DNA from: Cladorrhinum sp. PSN259
Lineage: Eukaryota; Ascomycota; Sordariomycetes; Sordariales; Podosporaceae
Length of the DNA stretch: 26,606 bases
Direction of reading: 5' to 3'
NCBI GenBank assembly: GCA_033725935.1
Contig: MU867156.1
Coordinates: 3,431-30,036, forward strand
Under the pieces are notes generated by a model. The model had not been told where the DNA came from. It worked only from the letters and a program-made list of their open reading frames with translations, and did no database searches. Below are positions 1 through 9,641 of this stretch, piece by piece. Within the stretch, counting starts at the first letter, position 1. Each line of letters begins with the position of its first letter. The translations under genes and the position numbers were made by a program.

Positions 1-44
1 CCGCGCCCCGGGCGCGGGGCCCGCCCCCCGCCCCGCCCCGCCCG

Positions 45-84
<40 letters not shown>

Positions 85-95
85 GGGCGCGGGGA
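1..95. other. GC-only low-complexity tract with a 38-base C run
   Basis: The first 95 bases are almost only G and C, and positions 45-82 are an uninterrupted run of C. No telomere repeat (TTAGGG type) is present. Such a stretch at the very edge of a window is more often an assembly or sequencing artefact at a contig end than a biological feature. Normal mixed sequence begins at about position 96. Confidence 0.6.
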
Positions 96-509
96 TGGTG
101 GTGGTGATGGCTGCTTGGGGCGAGTGGATGTTTATCTTGGCTGTAATTAGCTTACGTGTTGTAGGGATGACGGCTGTGTGATGCAAGGATGTGTATCTCA
201 ATGTGTTGTTTTGTCTCTTGGGCTTCGAGCTGGACTGATAGCGGTGCGGGATAATTTGCTCACTTGCTTTTACTAGGACATTGCCATCGGGAGGGAGAAA
301 GGGGAGAGATTGCGTAATGGGAACCCCGAGAGACGGTTAGAAGTGAGGTCCTGTGGACGACAAGGAGGAAAGGTAGGTCACTACCTAATTAGTGCAAACA
401 ACAAAGGCGGCTACTGAGCCAGTTATATGGTAGTTAACTGAGATGGAATTTTTTAGAAGGCCTAATTAGTTTTAGCCCCCAACTACCTATCTCTCGTTTC
501 CCCCAAAGC
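96..509. other. 3' flank of the rhamnosidase gene, nothing recognised
   Basis: This is non-coding sequence downstream of the GH78 gene that ends at 510. I see no gene, repeat or RNA in it. It presumably holds the 3' untranslated region and polyadenylation signals of that gene, but no clear signal can be singled out. Confidence 0.5.
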
Positions 510-2837
510 TCATAGCAGCAGCGACACTTGGATAGTATGATTCCCACCACCAACCGTGTCGACCTCCACCAAATCGCCGGCCTCGCTCCGGCGGTACCAT
601 CGAGGATCTTGCCGCCTCCCATCCACGACCACGCTCGGCATCTGCCCCCGAGCCAGCGCCGGCAAGATGAGCCGCCCGACGGTGCCCGCCGGCGTGCTGA
701 GCGAAGCGTTGTACCCGTCGACGCCCCTCACCCAACGTGCCCGGAACTTGCCCAGCCCGGTGACGAAGCCGCCCTCCACATCTGTGAGATCGCCGAGCTG
801 GGGCTCGAACCGCCACTCGCTCCCGAGCGGCGCCGTGACCCTCAGGCCGAGGACGAACTCGGTCAGGGCGCTGGTGGGGCCGGAGCTCCAGCCGTGGGCG
901 TGGCTGACGTAGGAGAAGTCGTCGCCGTAGCCCCGGTTCCACCGGTAGCCCCACGTGCCGTTGACGAGGTAACCCTCGACAACGGTGCTCTGCGTGCCGT
1001 TAGGGTGGCTGAGATACCACCCCCAGCAGCGCCTGATTAGCTCGAGGGCCCGTGCCGTCCGCCCCGCGGTGAGGTGCGCCGCCACCTCGAGGGAGCTGAT
1101 GAAGGGCGAGACGTTTCCAGGCAGCTCGGGCGCCTCGGGTCCGATCGGTGTCCAGTTGTCCAGGAGCCGGGCGCTGATGGACTGCGCCTCAGCCGAGGTC
1201 GGGTCCACGAGCCCGAAGAGCACCGCCATGCTGTTGGCGTCCTGCGGGTGGAGGTTTGTAGTTGTCGCGTTGTCACGGAAAGCACCGAAGGCGGCGTCGT
1301 AGCAGCGCACTCGCGTCACGTTCCGCAGAGACTCGGCGCGGGATTCGAATGTCTGCGCGAGGCTACTGGCGTCGGCGTCACCCGCCCAAACCGCCAGCTC
1401 GGCGGCCGTCACCAGCGTGCGGTAGAGCAGCATCTGGGCCGAAGCCTGCGTGCCGCCCGTTTGCCAGCGCGCCCAGTCGCGCAGCCCCGTGACATGGAGG
1501 AGGCCGCCGTCGCCGCCGGGGTCCGGCTTGACTTTGGCGTAGATGTAGCTCATGGCCCGGCGGTAGGCGGCCCAGTTCCGACGCAGAAAGGCCGTGTCGT
1601 TGGTGTAGAGGACGTAGTTATAAGTGCCGATCATGGTCCACCTGGGGTTTTGTTACTGCTTGTTAGGTAGGTACCTAGCCTGGATACATACATCTGACTC
1701 GGGGGAGCAAGCAGCAGAGAAAAAAAGGGGCGGGCGAGACGAGACGGGGCTGTGCGCTTACATGTGGTACGTGTCACTTCCCTGTTGAAGGAGGGGCGGT
1801 CCGGCCTCGGGGAACGAGCCGTCCCGATTCTGGTAGTCGTACATAACTTGCAGGGCGTTCTTGACGCTCCTAAGGTAGCGGCGGATCAAGGGGGGCTAGT
1901 TAGAGGAAGGACGGATACAGACCCACACACACGGGGGCTATGGGAGGTTTATTTCATACTCTAGATCGCCAATGCTAACAAACGCTGAGGGCACAGCCAC
2001 TCCCATGTCGCCCGGCCACACGGCGCGGTCCCGCTTTGCTCCATCGACGAGGATGGTATCGCCTGGTCCGAGCGTGCCGTTGTTCGCCCACCCGGCGCTG
2101 AGCATAGGCACCCACCTGCCCGTGTCCGGCGGCACGGCGTTGGTCTGCAGCGTGTACGCGCCGCTGTACCAGATTTTGTTGAGCTGCTCGTTGTTGCTGT
2201 GGAAGTAGCCCTGGTAGGCGCGGAGGTTGCTCCACGTGGGCTGGAAGCCGATGGCGAGCGACGTGTCCGAGATGTCCACGGTGGCGGTCTCCGAGGTCGA
2301 GAACAAGGTGAGATAGCGGAAGCCGCCGCGCAGCTTGGCGTCCGGCATGGTGTAGACGACCCGCCCCGGCCCGCCGAAGGTGGAGTAGACGGCCCCATCG
2401 GGGGAGCGGAAGCGGCCATTGGACGAGTCGGACGACCGACGACCAATCCAGTCCTTGGCTTCGGTGAAGGCGAGCCCAACGGAGCCGCCGCCGCCGGTGC
2501 CGCTCACCGTGTACTCGAGGGACACGAGGCCGCCCACCTCGATGCCGAAGTCGAGGACGACCGTCGGGTCGTCGGCGTGCAGTCTAACGGTGCCGTTGTA
2601 CCATGAGATGGACTGACCGGTGGCTGGGGATATAAGCGATCTGGGCCGCACGGTCCGAGACGACGGCGCAAAGATGTTGGACTCCCAAGGTCCAGGGAAG
2701 GCGGCCGCGGTGATACGACTGCATGGTGTATTCTTCCAGCATGATGCCGCCGCTGCTGCTAGTTGGATGCCGACCAGGCAGATGGCGAAGCTAAGGGTCA
2801 GTGATTTTCTACTATTACTATTATTACTAGCCATCAT
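510..2837 (-). CDS. Secreted alpha-L-rhamnosidase, GH78 family
   Basis: Predicted to hydrolyse terminal alpha-L-rhamnose from rhamnogalacturonan or rhamnosides outside the cell. Three exons on the minus strand join in frame: 2837-1960, 1869-1762 and 1641-510, with introns 1959-1870 (GTATGA..TTAG) and 1761-1642 (GTAAGC..CAG). The product is 705 aa. The junctions restore GDLESVKNALQ and TYHMWTMIGTYN, which read smoothly. Residues 1-31 look like a signal peptide (hydrophobic, Ala-rich). The N-terminal third is a beta-rich region. The (alpha/alpha)6 catalytic part begins near residue 210, and DGAKRDRAVWPGD (265-277) matches the GH78 acid-residue region, though this protein has Asp-Arg where many GH78 enzymes show Asp-Glu-Arg. 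A later conserved block, TVVEGY (Glu551) to SHAHGWSSGP (576-585), is a candidate site of the general base. A C-terminal beta-sandwich follows. It is divergent from the GH28 gene at 3580. The ATG at 2837 is one of two adjacent Met codons. Confidence 0.88.
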
Positions 2838-3374
2838 CTAAGCCACCCTCGCGGGATTTTAGAAGGATGAGGGTCTCGAGCACATACGACGACTAGGTTA
2901 AAAAAAAAAAACCCCCCCGTCTTTGAATTTGGCGTCTACAGGGAAGCTTCAAGTAATTTTGGCTTTCGGCTATGCTTAATCACCGGCGGTATTCACCGCC
3001 TACCGGCCAGGTTTCGTCGCAATTCCCTAATTTCCGAGAGGGCGACATTACCCGCTCCAAGTCCACTTACCCGTGGGAGAATTCCCCAGACGCTATTGAT
3101 GGAAGAAAAATAATTCAAACTTAAACGAATGCGGAGAAACTACTCAGAGTGAGGGAGGACTTTAATTGATAGTTTGTTTCCGGAACGTAGTGCTTCGGAA
3201 CATTTTCGACGATAAGCCGAACCGTAGGACATGAAAACAATGGAAGTCAGACATCCACTACGGAAAGGAGGTGTTTAGCTTGGCGGATTGCCAAAACCCA
3301 TGGCCCAGAGAAGCCCCTTGGGTAGCCGCTTATTAGCGAAAAGTAGTAGAGCATGGACCTCGCTACCTATTTTG

Positions 3375-3382
3375 CCACCAAT
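3375..3382 (+). promoter_or_regulatory. CCACCAAT box (candidate galacturonate-responsive element)
   Basis: The sequence reads CCACCAAT on the plus strand, about 200 bp upstream of the GH28 ATG and 540 bp upstream of the GH78 ATG. It fits CCNCCAAT, the motif reported for galacturonic-acid-induced genes (GARE, bound by GaaR) in Aspergillus and Botrytis. An 8-mer can occur by chance, and the CCAAT core could equally serve the CCAAT-binding complex. The placement between two pectin genes is the reason to list it. Confidence 0.45.
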
Positions 3383-3507
3383 CGCGAGAGAGCCGGGGGG
3401 GGGGGGTTCCACACGGCTAAAGGCTTGATCGCGGCATTATGGCTCCTACAAAAGCAAGTATCTAGGTAAGATAGACGACCTCCAGTCCCGTATGAGTGTA
3501 ATAATGG

Positions 3508-3513
3508 TATAAA
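3508..3513 (+). promoter_or_regulatory. TATA box of the GH28 gene
   Basis: TATAAA lies 67 bp upstream of the GH28 start codon at 3580, a usual distance for a fungal core promoter. Confidence 0.5.
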
Positions 3514-3579
3514 GGTCCAGCGGGGCTAGATGGTTGTGTCGCCAACAGGTGGTCTTTGCCGAACTAGGTACCTGGCACG

Positions 3580-5272
3580 ATGTTGGCCTCAAATCTTCTC
3601 CTTCTCTTATCCTCATTTACACCTCTGGTTCGGGCCGCGTCCAACCCCCAATCGCGGCCTCCGCTTCTTCCGCGCGTCGTGGAGCCATCCAAGACTTGCA
3701 CCGTAAATCCACTGGGGAACGGACGAGACGACGTCCCCCAGATCCTAGCTGCTTTCCGCGACTGCAACAACGGGGGAACCGTCGTCTTTCCGGAGGGGGA
3801 GACCTATAGCATCGCCACAAGACTCAACCCTGTCATCCATGATGTGACCATCGATTGGCGGGGCACCTGGCTGGTAAGGTACCTACCTAACCTACTTAGG
3901 CATACGCAGGAAGCCCGGCGACATTCAAGACTTGGCTAACGAGAGAGGCTTCAGCTCTCGGATGATTTAGCTTACTGGCGTGCCAACTCCTATCCCATCG
4001 CCTTCCAGAATCACCACGGAGGTTTCGTCATCTCCGGGGAGCGGATCCGCATTGACGGGCATGGTACCGGCGGCATCAACGGCAACGGCAACGCCTGGTA
4101 CAACGCCGAGAAGGCAAACACGCAGCCCGGCCGGCCTATGCCCTTCCTATTCTGGAACGTCAGCGACGTGACCGTAGAGCACTGTGAGAGATTTTTTTTT
4201 CTTTCCCCAGAACATGTCCTTCTCCTCTACGGGCCACAGAAAAGCGAAGCTGCGGGGAAATACTAATGCCAAAAAAAAATATATATATATATAATAGTCT
4301 CGGTAAAGGACTCACCGTTGTGGGCGCTAAACATCATGAACGGCACACGCTTGCGCTTCCGTGACATTACGTGCAACTCGACGGCCCTGCGGGCGCCGTA
4401 CGGCACCAACTGGGTGCAGAACACGGATGGGTTCAACACCATGGATGCCTCCGACGTCGAGCTGACCGACTTCTACTACCAGGGAGGCGACGACTGTGTA
4501 GCCATCAAGCCGCGTTCGTACAATATCTTTATCCGGAACGTGACCTGTCACGGGGGAAACGGCATCGCCATCGGGAGCCTGGGCCAGTACCTCGAGGACT
4601 CATCAGTGGAGAACCTGACGATCAAGGATGTCCACGTCCAGACCTACAACGACGATATGCACAACTCCGCCTACATCAAGACGTGGATAGGAGAGCTAGC
4701 GCCTCAGGGTAGCAACTACGAGAGCGCCGGACAGCCCCGCGGCGGCGGATGGTAGGTTGTGGAAGCGTAACCTACCTAAGCAAGTGGATTTGAATGAAAT
4801 TAACCACAGACTACAGGGGTTCCGTGTCGAACCTACGCTTCGAAAATTTCTACATCCAAGGCGCTGCCGGCGGCCCGACCATTGACCAGAACAGCGGGAA
4901 TAATGGTAAGAACAACTCACTCAACTCCCTGCTTGTGTTGCATGATATCTTGGTAGTACGTACCTAGCGAGAAAAAAGGATAATATCCGGGACTGACTAA
5001 CGCTGGACTACTTGTAATTAGGTTCCTTCGCAGGGACGTCTAATATGGAAGTCTCCAACATCACGTTCAAAAATTTCACCGGCTGGATCAACACTCGCAG
5101 CGGCCGCACAGCTTCTCTCTCTTGTTCGAAGAGGAAACCATGCTATAATATCGCATTCGAAGATATCAGTCTCGCGGCATCGGAAAATGGCGTACCGGCG
5201 GGTGCTAGGGGCAGTTGCACAAATGTCAAGCCGGGAGGGGTGACGGGTTTGACGGGCAGTGGGTGTTCGTGA
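3580..5272 (+). CDS. Secreted exo-polygalacturonase-like enzyme, GH28 family
   Basis: Predicted to remove galacturonic acid residues from pectin chain ends outside the cell. Five exons join in frame: 3580-3873, 3955-4183, 4298-4751, 4817-4905 and 5022-5272 (438 aa). All introns are GT-AG; intron 2 has a TACTAAT branch site and an A/AT repeat. Residues 1-19 are a signal peptide (Leu-rich, ending VRA). GH28 motifs: NTDGFN (216-221, Asp218), GGDDC (Asp239, Asp240), then CHGGNGIAIGSLGQY near 259, then SAYIKTW (Lys302). The third motif has Asn where endo-polygalacturonases have the His of GHG. As I remember it, the Aspergillus RgxA/RgxC exo-acting group shares that GNG form and the whole order of blocks (CTVNPLG, VVFPEG, YWRANSYPIAFQNH), so I favour galacturan 1,4-alpha-galacturonidase; rhamnogalacturonan-active variants remain possible. 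The start is the first ATG, 67 bp after a TATA box. Confidence 0.88.
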
Positions 5273-5981
5273 GAGGTACCTACTCGGGGGCCTGGCTATT
5301 CGTAGTTGCCATTTTATTTTGCTATTTCTTATACGTCTACGCCACGGCACACGTAAGGCCTAGGTAAGCAATGCGCCACGCACTCAATTCTCCGTTTTCC
5401 CCAGCCAAAACACCATTTATTATTTGATAATGGCAAATGCGGAAGAGCGGCGGCTGGTGGTCATCTTTATGTGCTGTAATGAGGAGATTTCTACCCTGGG
5501 CAGATAGGTCTATTCCTTGTTTTGTTGGCCACTAACCAGGCAGGCAGTGTGTAGCAGGGCAAGGTGGCCAGTTTGTTTTGTTATTTTTCGGTAGGAACCT
5601 GGGTGCCTGAAGAGGACGCGCGTTTGGTGGACTATTTCTAGCGATGCGGAAACATGACCTAGCTATTGACAAAATAGTCGTCGTGGCAACTAACTTATCT
5701 CGGCAATCAGTGCGATGAATACTAACCAAGTATCCCTGAAATGTGTCCTTTCTATCAGAAGACACTTGTTATATCTAGTTATCTTATTTATCTTTTTTTT
5801 TTCCTTTCTTTTTTCCCCCCTTTCTTTTTCCCCCCTTTTCTTCAAAAAACATACTCAAATAATCATTCGCCATCGTTCAACAGCGACGGTACTCACGTAG
5901 AGGTTTCCTGGAAATCCTCGACCTGACCAACATCACGTCACAAAATTATATCTCCCTAATATTACCAAAATAGAAAAAAAA
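5273..5981. promoter_or_regulatory. Intergenic region with a long pyrimidine tract
   Basis: No gene is seen. Positions about 5785-5843 form a nearly pure T/C tract on the plus strand, the kind of polypyrimidine stretch common in core promoters of constitutively expressed filamentous-fungal genes. It ends about 140 bp upstream of the ARF-like gene start at 5982, so it probably was that gene's promoter. The left part holds the 3' untranslated region of the GH28 gene. Confidence 0.5.
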
Positions 5982-7505
5982 ATGCAGTCCATTTTAAAGC
6001 GGCTCTTCACACGGGGGCAGCAACAGCCCCTTCCCAACATCTCAATAATGGGTCTAGACAATGCAGGAAAGACCACCCTGCTCTACAAGCTTGCCATATC
6101 CGAAGTCACCAGCATTATCCCCACCATTGGACTCTACATTAAATCAGCAAATATTCAGGTTCCCCGCGGCGTCGAGGGTTGTAATGGGAAAGATCAACGG
6201 CCTCTCCTCTTTACAGCTCGAGTAGCTGATGCCGGGGGGTGCACCAAGATCTATCCGCTCGTGCGACTAGCCATGATGGATGTAGGTGATGTCTCAGCGA
6301 TCATATGGGTAGTAGATGCCAGTTCGGGCACGGATTGGCTTGATGCGAGCCTGGAAGAGCTCGGGGTATTGCTCCATGGGACGACTGCCCGCGAGGCCAG
6401 AGATGGAAACAAAGAGAATTTCGCCAGTTCGATCCCTATCTTGATGTGAGTTGACTCTATATGCCTAACCCTGAGTATCAATATTTGGGAGAACACTAAG
6501 TCTATGTTTGATTCTTACTGTGCTGTAACTCAGACTCGCCAACAAGATCGATCTCCTCCCCGATAGGAAATTTCCTTATGAATTCGGCGCTAGGTTCGAC
6601 CAACTTCTTCAAGGCTAAGGCAGGCAACTTGCATACTTTGAGACGAGCATCACCGCTGCTCCAGGCTCTTCTAGTGGGTTAGCAGAAGCATTCGCCTGGC
6701 TTGGGGATGTACTGACAGCCTCGATTTCGTCATCGTCGCCCAAAAACGAGACTACTAACAATGTTTGGGAATCGTCAGGCACGGAGTCATCAGAAAACCG
6801 AAAGAAGCAAAATGCCACAGTGGAAGATATGATCTCTAACATGCGCGCTCCGGTGATCCTCTCAGCTAAATTAGAAGGTTGGCTCTCAAGGGCAGACAAC
6901 GACCGTGATACTTCTTCGGATGAGGAATTACTGCGACGATTCTACGCCCTTGATCTCCTTAGCTGGGATCACTATATTCATCTCCGGCTAGCGTACATCC
7001 TACTCCTCAAATACGGACGGACAGAAGGTATGTGAATGTAGTTTTACCTCACCTAACTTGTTGATAAGCTACTTATATCTGAGTTGGCATCGTAGGTAAA
7101 GATAAAATCTTTGATGGGTTCAAAACGTACATTGAAAAGAACGGCAAAGGGGTCCACGGTGGCAAGTCATTCCACCTGACCATGACCTACTTTTGGGTGT
7201 AGATGGTCCATCTAGGTATAGAATGAGGTGGCAGAGTGGGTGTGGCACGAGAATCGCATTCTCTCCTCCGAGTCAAGACAGAAAAAGGGGTGACGGAGGA
7301 GAAGGATGAGGACCAAGACCTACCCACTACTAATGGCACTACAAGTACGGATAGTAGTGACTTTGCACGATTCCTGATGTTGAATCCGTACCTGGTCGAT
7401 GGGCAGTTGTGGGGAGATTACTATCCAAAGGAGGTTCTCATGAGTCCGGCCGCGAAGGAGGGTTTCGTGTTACCTGATATTAAGAAGTTACCGGATGTAT
7501 TATGA
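5982..7505 (+). pseudogene. ARF-family small GTPase with C-terminal extension, broken by in-frame stops
   Basis: The exons are 5982-6445, 6534-7027 and 7096-7505, with good GT-AG introns at 6446-6533 and 7028-7095. The first two exons encode an ARF-type G domain: G1 GLDNAGKTT (residues 24-32), switch PTIG, G3 DAGGCTKIYPLVR (usually DVGG), G4 ANKIDL, then ETS as the G5 position. A second part follows that ends in FLMLNPYLVDGQLWGDYY, a block I associate with fungal ARF-type proteins carrying an extra C-terminal domain. Three stops interrupt one otherwise continuous frame: TAA at 6616, TAG at 7200 and TGA at 7224. The first two are each one C-to-T change from a Gln codon in CpA context. The TGA could be spliced out with a possible 66-nt intron, 7216-7281. 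If translated, the product ends after 182 aa, lacking G5 and the last helix. It lies tail to tail with the P450 gene. Confidence 0.72.
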
Positions 7506-7730
7506 TTGACACTCAAGGGGGTTGGTTTGGGTAGTAATACCAACTGGGTAAGGTACTTATGTCTGTGCAGCGGGCTACCTACCATGGGTTCTGGCGGTTT
7601 TAAATCAAAGTAATAAACATTTCCTCCTCTCTTCTCCTCTCCTTTCCTTCCACAGTTTAAATTTCCAGAATTCCTTAATGTATGTACCTCTGTTAAATGA
7701 CCTGCAGGCGTTCAATCAAGTAGCCTAATC

Positions 7731-9641
7731 TCAACCTCTCCTCCTTAACCAAACCTTCTGAGTTTGATTCGGCGCAAACATTCCATTTAGTGAACGACTT
7801 GCAGGTCTGACCTTTTGAATCACACCTTCGTTCAAGTCCCATTTGAGGGCATACTCGAGAATGAGCTTCGCAAAGACGAGCTTGATCATGAGGATGGCGT
7901 ACCAGCGTCCTGGACAGGAGTGGCGTCCGATTCCGAATCTGTCACACCGAAGTCAGTTCCTACATGTAGATGAACTCTTACACCACAAAATTATCGATCA
8001 TAAGAGATTTCAGGAGCTGATTTCAAGGGCAGTACTCACGGTAAATACGTCTCCGAAACCGTCGCCGCCCCGTATTTGGACTCTCCACTGGCAGTCTCGC
8101 CTTGCTCCCCTTCAGACTTGGGACTGGCATCCCTCAACCGAGCAAATCTCCAGCCATCAAATCTCAATGGATCCTCATAATTTGCTACATCCGTCTGAAT
8201 CGCCAGCGCAGGAACCGCAATCCTGCTCCCAGCTGGTAGTCTCAACCCGTCGTGAAAAACAAATCCACTGGGATCGGTAACCGTCCGGGCACAGGTGACC
8301 GCGTCGGTCGGATACAATCGATTGATTTCCCTTAAGAAACTATCAAGCAGTGGCATTTTATTTAGTGCTTTTTCGGTGAAACCACCACCATGTGTTGTTG
8401 TGAACGCGGATTCAATTTCCGATCGTAGAGGCGGGAGATAGACCGGGTCCAAGAGAATCTGAAAAATCATTTGCGTGAGGATCTCTGCGGGGCCGGCGTT
8501 ACTTGCCCATAGGTTTTGGAGGAGGGTGAGAGTTATCCTGTAGGGATCGTGTTCGACGGGATAGGTGGTTGAAATCAAGCGGAGAGTCCATTCGATTGCG
8601 TCCAGATGTTTATTATTGGTGTTCCCTGGAGTAGATGCTGGTGCCTGGAAGTTGTCAAAACGGGATTGGACGACCGGGAGGACGATATCGACTGTTTGGC
8701 GGAGGACGCGTTGATGAAAGAGACAGGAGATGAATCGACGGACGGGTCGACCAAAGGGGCCCAGAGGGGGGAGCATAGAGAAGATGGACGCGTTTGTAAA
8801 GGTAGATTCACCTAGCGCTTGGGAGGTCTCGAGGAAGGACTCATCACGGCACAGTTCGGATCCGACGAGGATGCGCGAGGTGGTACGGTGCATGATTCTG
8901 CTGAAGAGCTGGGCGGCCGGGAATGATAACCAGTCCTGGGAAGAGCCGATTTCTTGGGCAATTGCGTAGGTTGCTTCGGATTCGAGGAGGGGGGTTATTT
9001 GGGCTGTATTGGGAATGAGTCTGTTAGGCGTGACTGAGGGTGGAATCGTGGCAACGGAACTGACCTAGTCGCGGATTGATCTCCCGTCGAACAACATCGG
9101 CCATTAGGTTGGAGGAGTAGAGATCACCAAATGAGGCGTCGAGGCTGAAAGCCTAAGTCCATATATATATTAAGGTCCGTTTTTAGATATTCTGTTAGAT
9201 AATGAGTGGTTCATACCTCATTTAAGTTCTTGAAGAAGCTCAATCGGTGAGCATCAGCCCGCCTCAGGTCTGGCAGATATTTGCGTGGCAAGAATATGTG
9301 ATCCAACCCCCACCATTTCATGATGAATGGCTTGGAGGTTGCTTTGATAGCCTGCAAGGTTAGATCGTCAGAGCGAGTCCTCGACACGATGAACTGCAGA
9401 CGAGCTGGTGGAGTCTTACGTTCTCATAACCATACTGAACATGCTTCTCCGTCGTAAATGTCATGCCCCAGGGGCCAGAAAGGAGTGAGAACAGCCACGA
9501 CTTTCCTACGCGTTTGAACGGCTGGGAAGATCGGTAAATCGCTGCGAATCCGACTAAGCCGGCAATAAAGAGCGCGACCCAAGGTGAGAGTGGCAAGTCC
9601 GGTATTGCGTGAAGGAAGTCGAGTGAGGTCATCTTAAACAT
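7731..9641 (-). CDS. Cytochrome P450 monooxygenase, membrane-anchored
   Basis: A haem-thiolate monooxygenase of unknown substrate. Five minus-strand exons join in frame: 9641-9420, 9351-9217, 9152-9065, 9003-8040 and 7938-7731, giving 538 aa with no internal stop; introns are 61-101 nt and GT-AG. Residues 17-36 form an N-terminal membrane anchor, expected in the endoplasmic reticulum. Markers are the K-helix ExxR as EINR (374-377), the PERF-region FDGWRF (430-435) and the haem loop FGIGRHSCPGR with ligand Cys478. The I-helix reads SNAGPAEIL (316-324), so the usual Thr of AGxxT is not obvious. The C-terminal style (FGIGRHSCPGRW, RILVGSELC earlier) resembles fungal P450s of secondary metabolism such as the ent-kaurene oxidase-like and indole-diterpene enzymes, but no other biosynthetic gene is in the window. 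A second Met at residue 4 could be the start. Confidence 0.9.

Larger units (their letters stand above)
2838..3579. promoter_or_regulatory. Shared divergent promoter of the GH78 and GH28 genes
   Basis: This 742-bp gap separates the two divergently transcribed pectin-related genes and must carry both promoters. It holds a CCACCAAT box at 3375-3382, a TATA box serving the GH28 gene at 3508-3513, an A-run followed by a C-run near 2899-2918, and a G-run near 3397-3406. I see no convincing TATA for the GH78 side. No open reading frame of note lies here. Confidence 0.7.

Noticed and set aside
528..1040. Plus-strand ORFs antisense to the rhamnosidase, also at 1074-1670 and 2199-2606
   Set aside because: They are GC-rich shadow frames on the opposite strand of a clear GH78 gene.
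3854..3861. ATTGGCGG, a reverse-strand CCNCCAAT match
   Set aside because: It lies inside exon 1 of the GH28 gene and encodes a conserved-looking segment (DWRG), so a regulatory reading is not supported.
6446..6618. Intron that would remove the TAA at 6616 in the ARF-like gene
   Set aside because: No GT-AG pair flanks the stop closely without also deleting the well-matched G4 region; the flanking frame is continuous, so a nonsense change is simpler.
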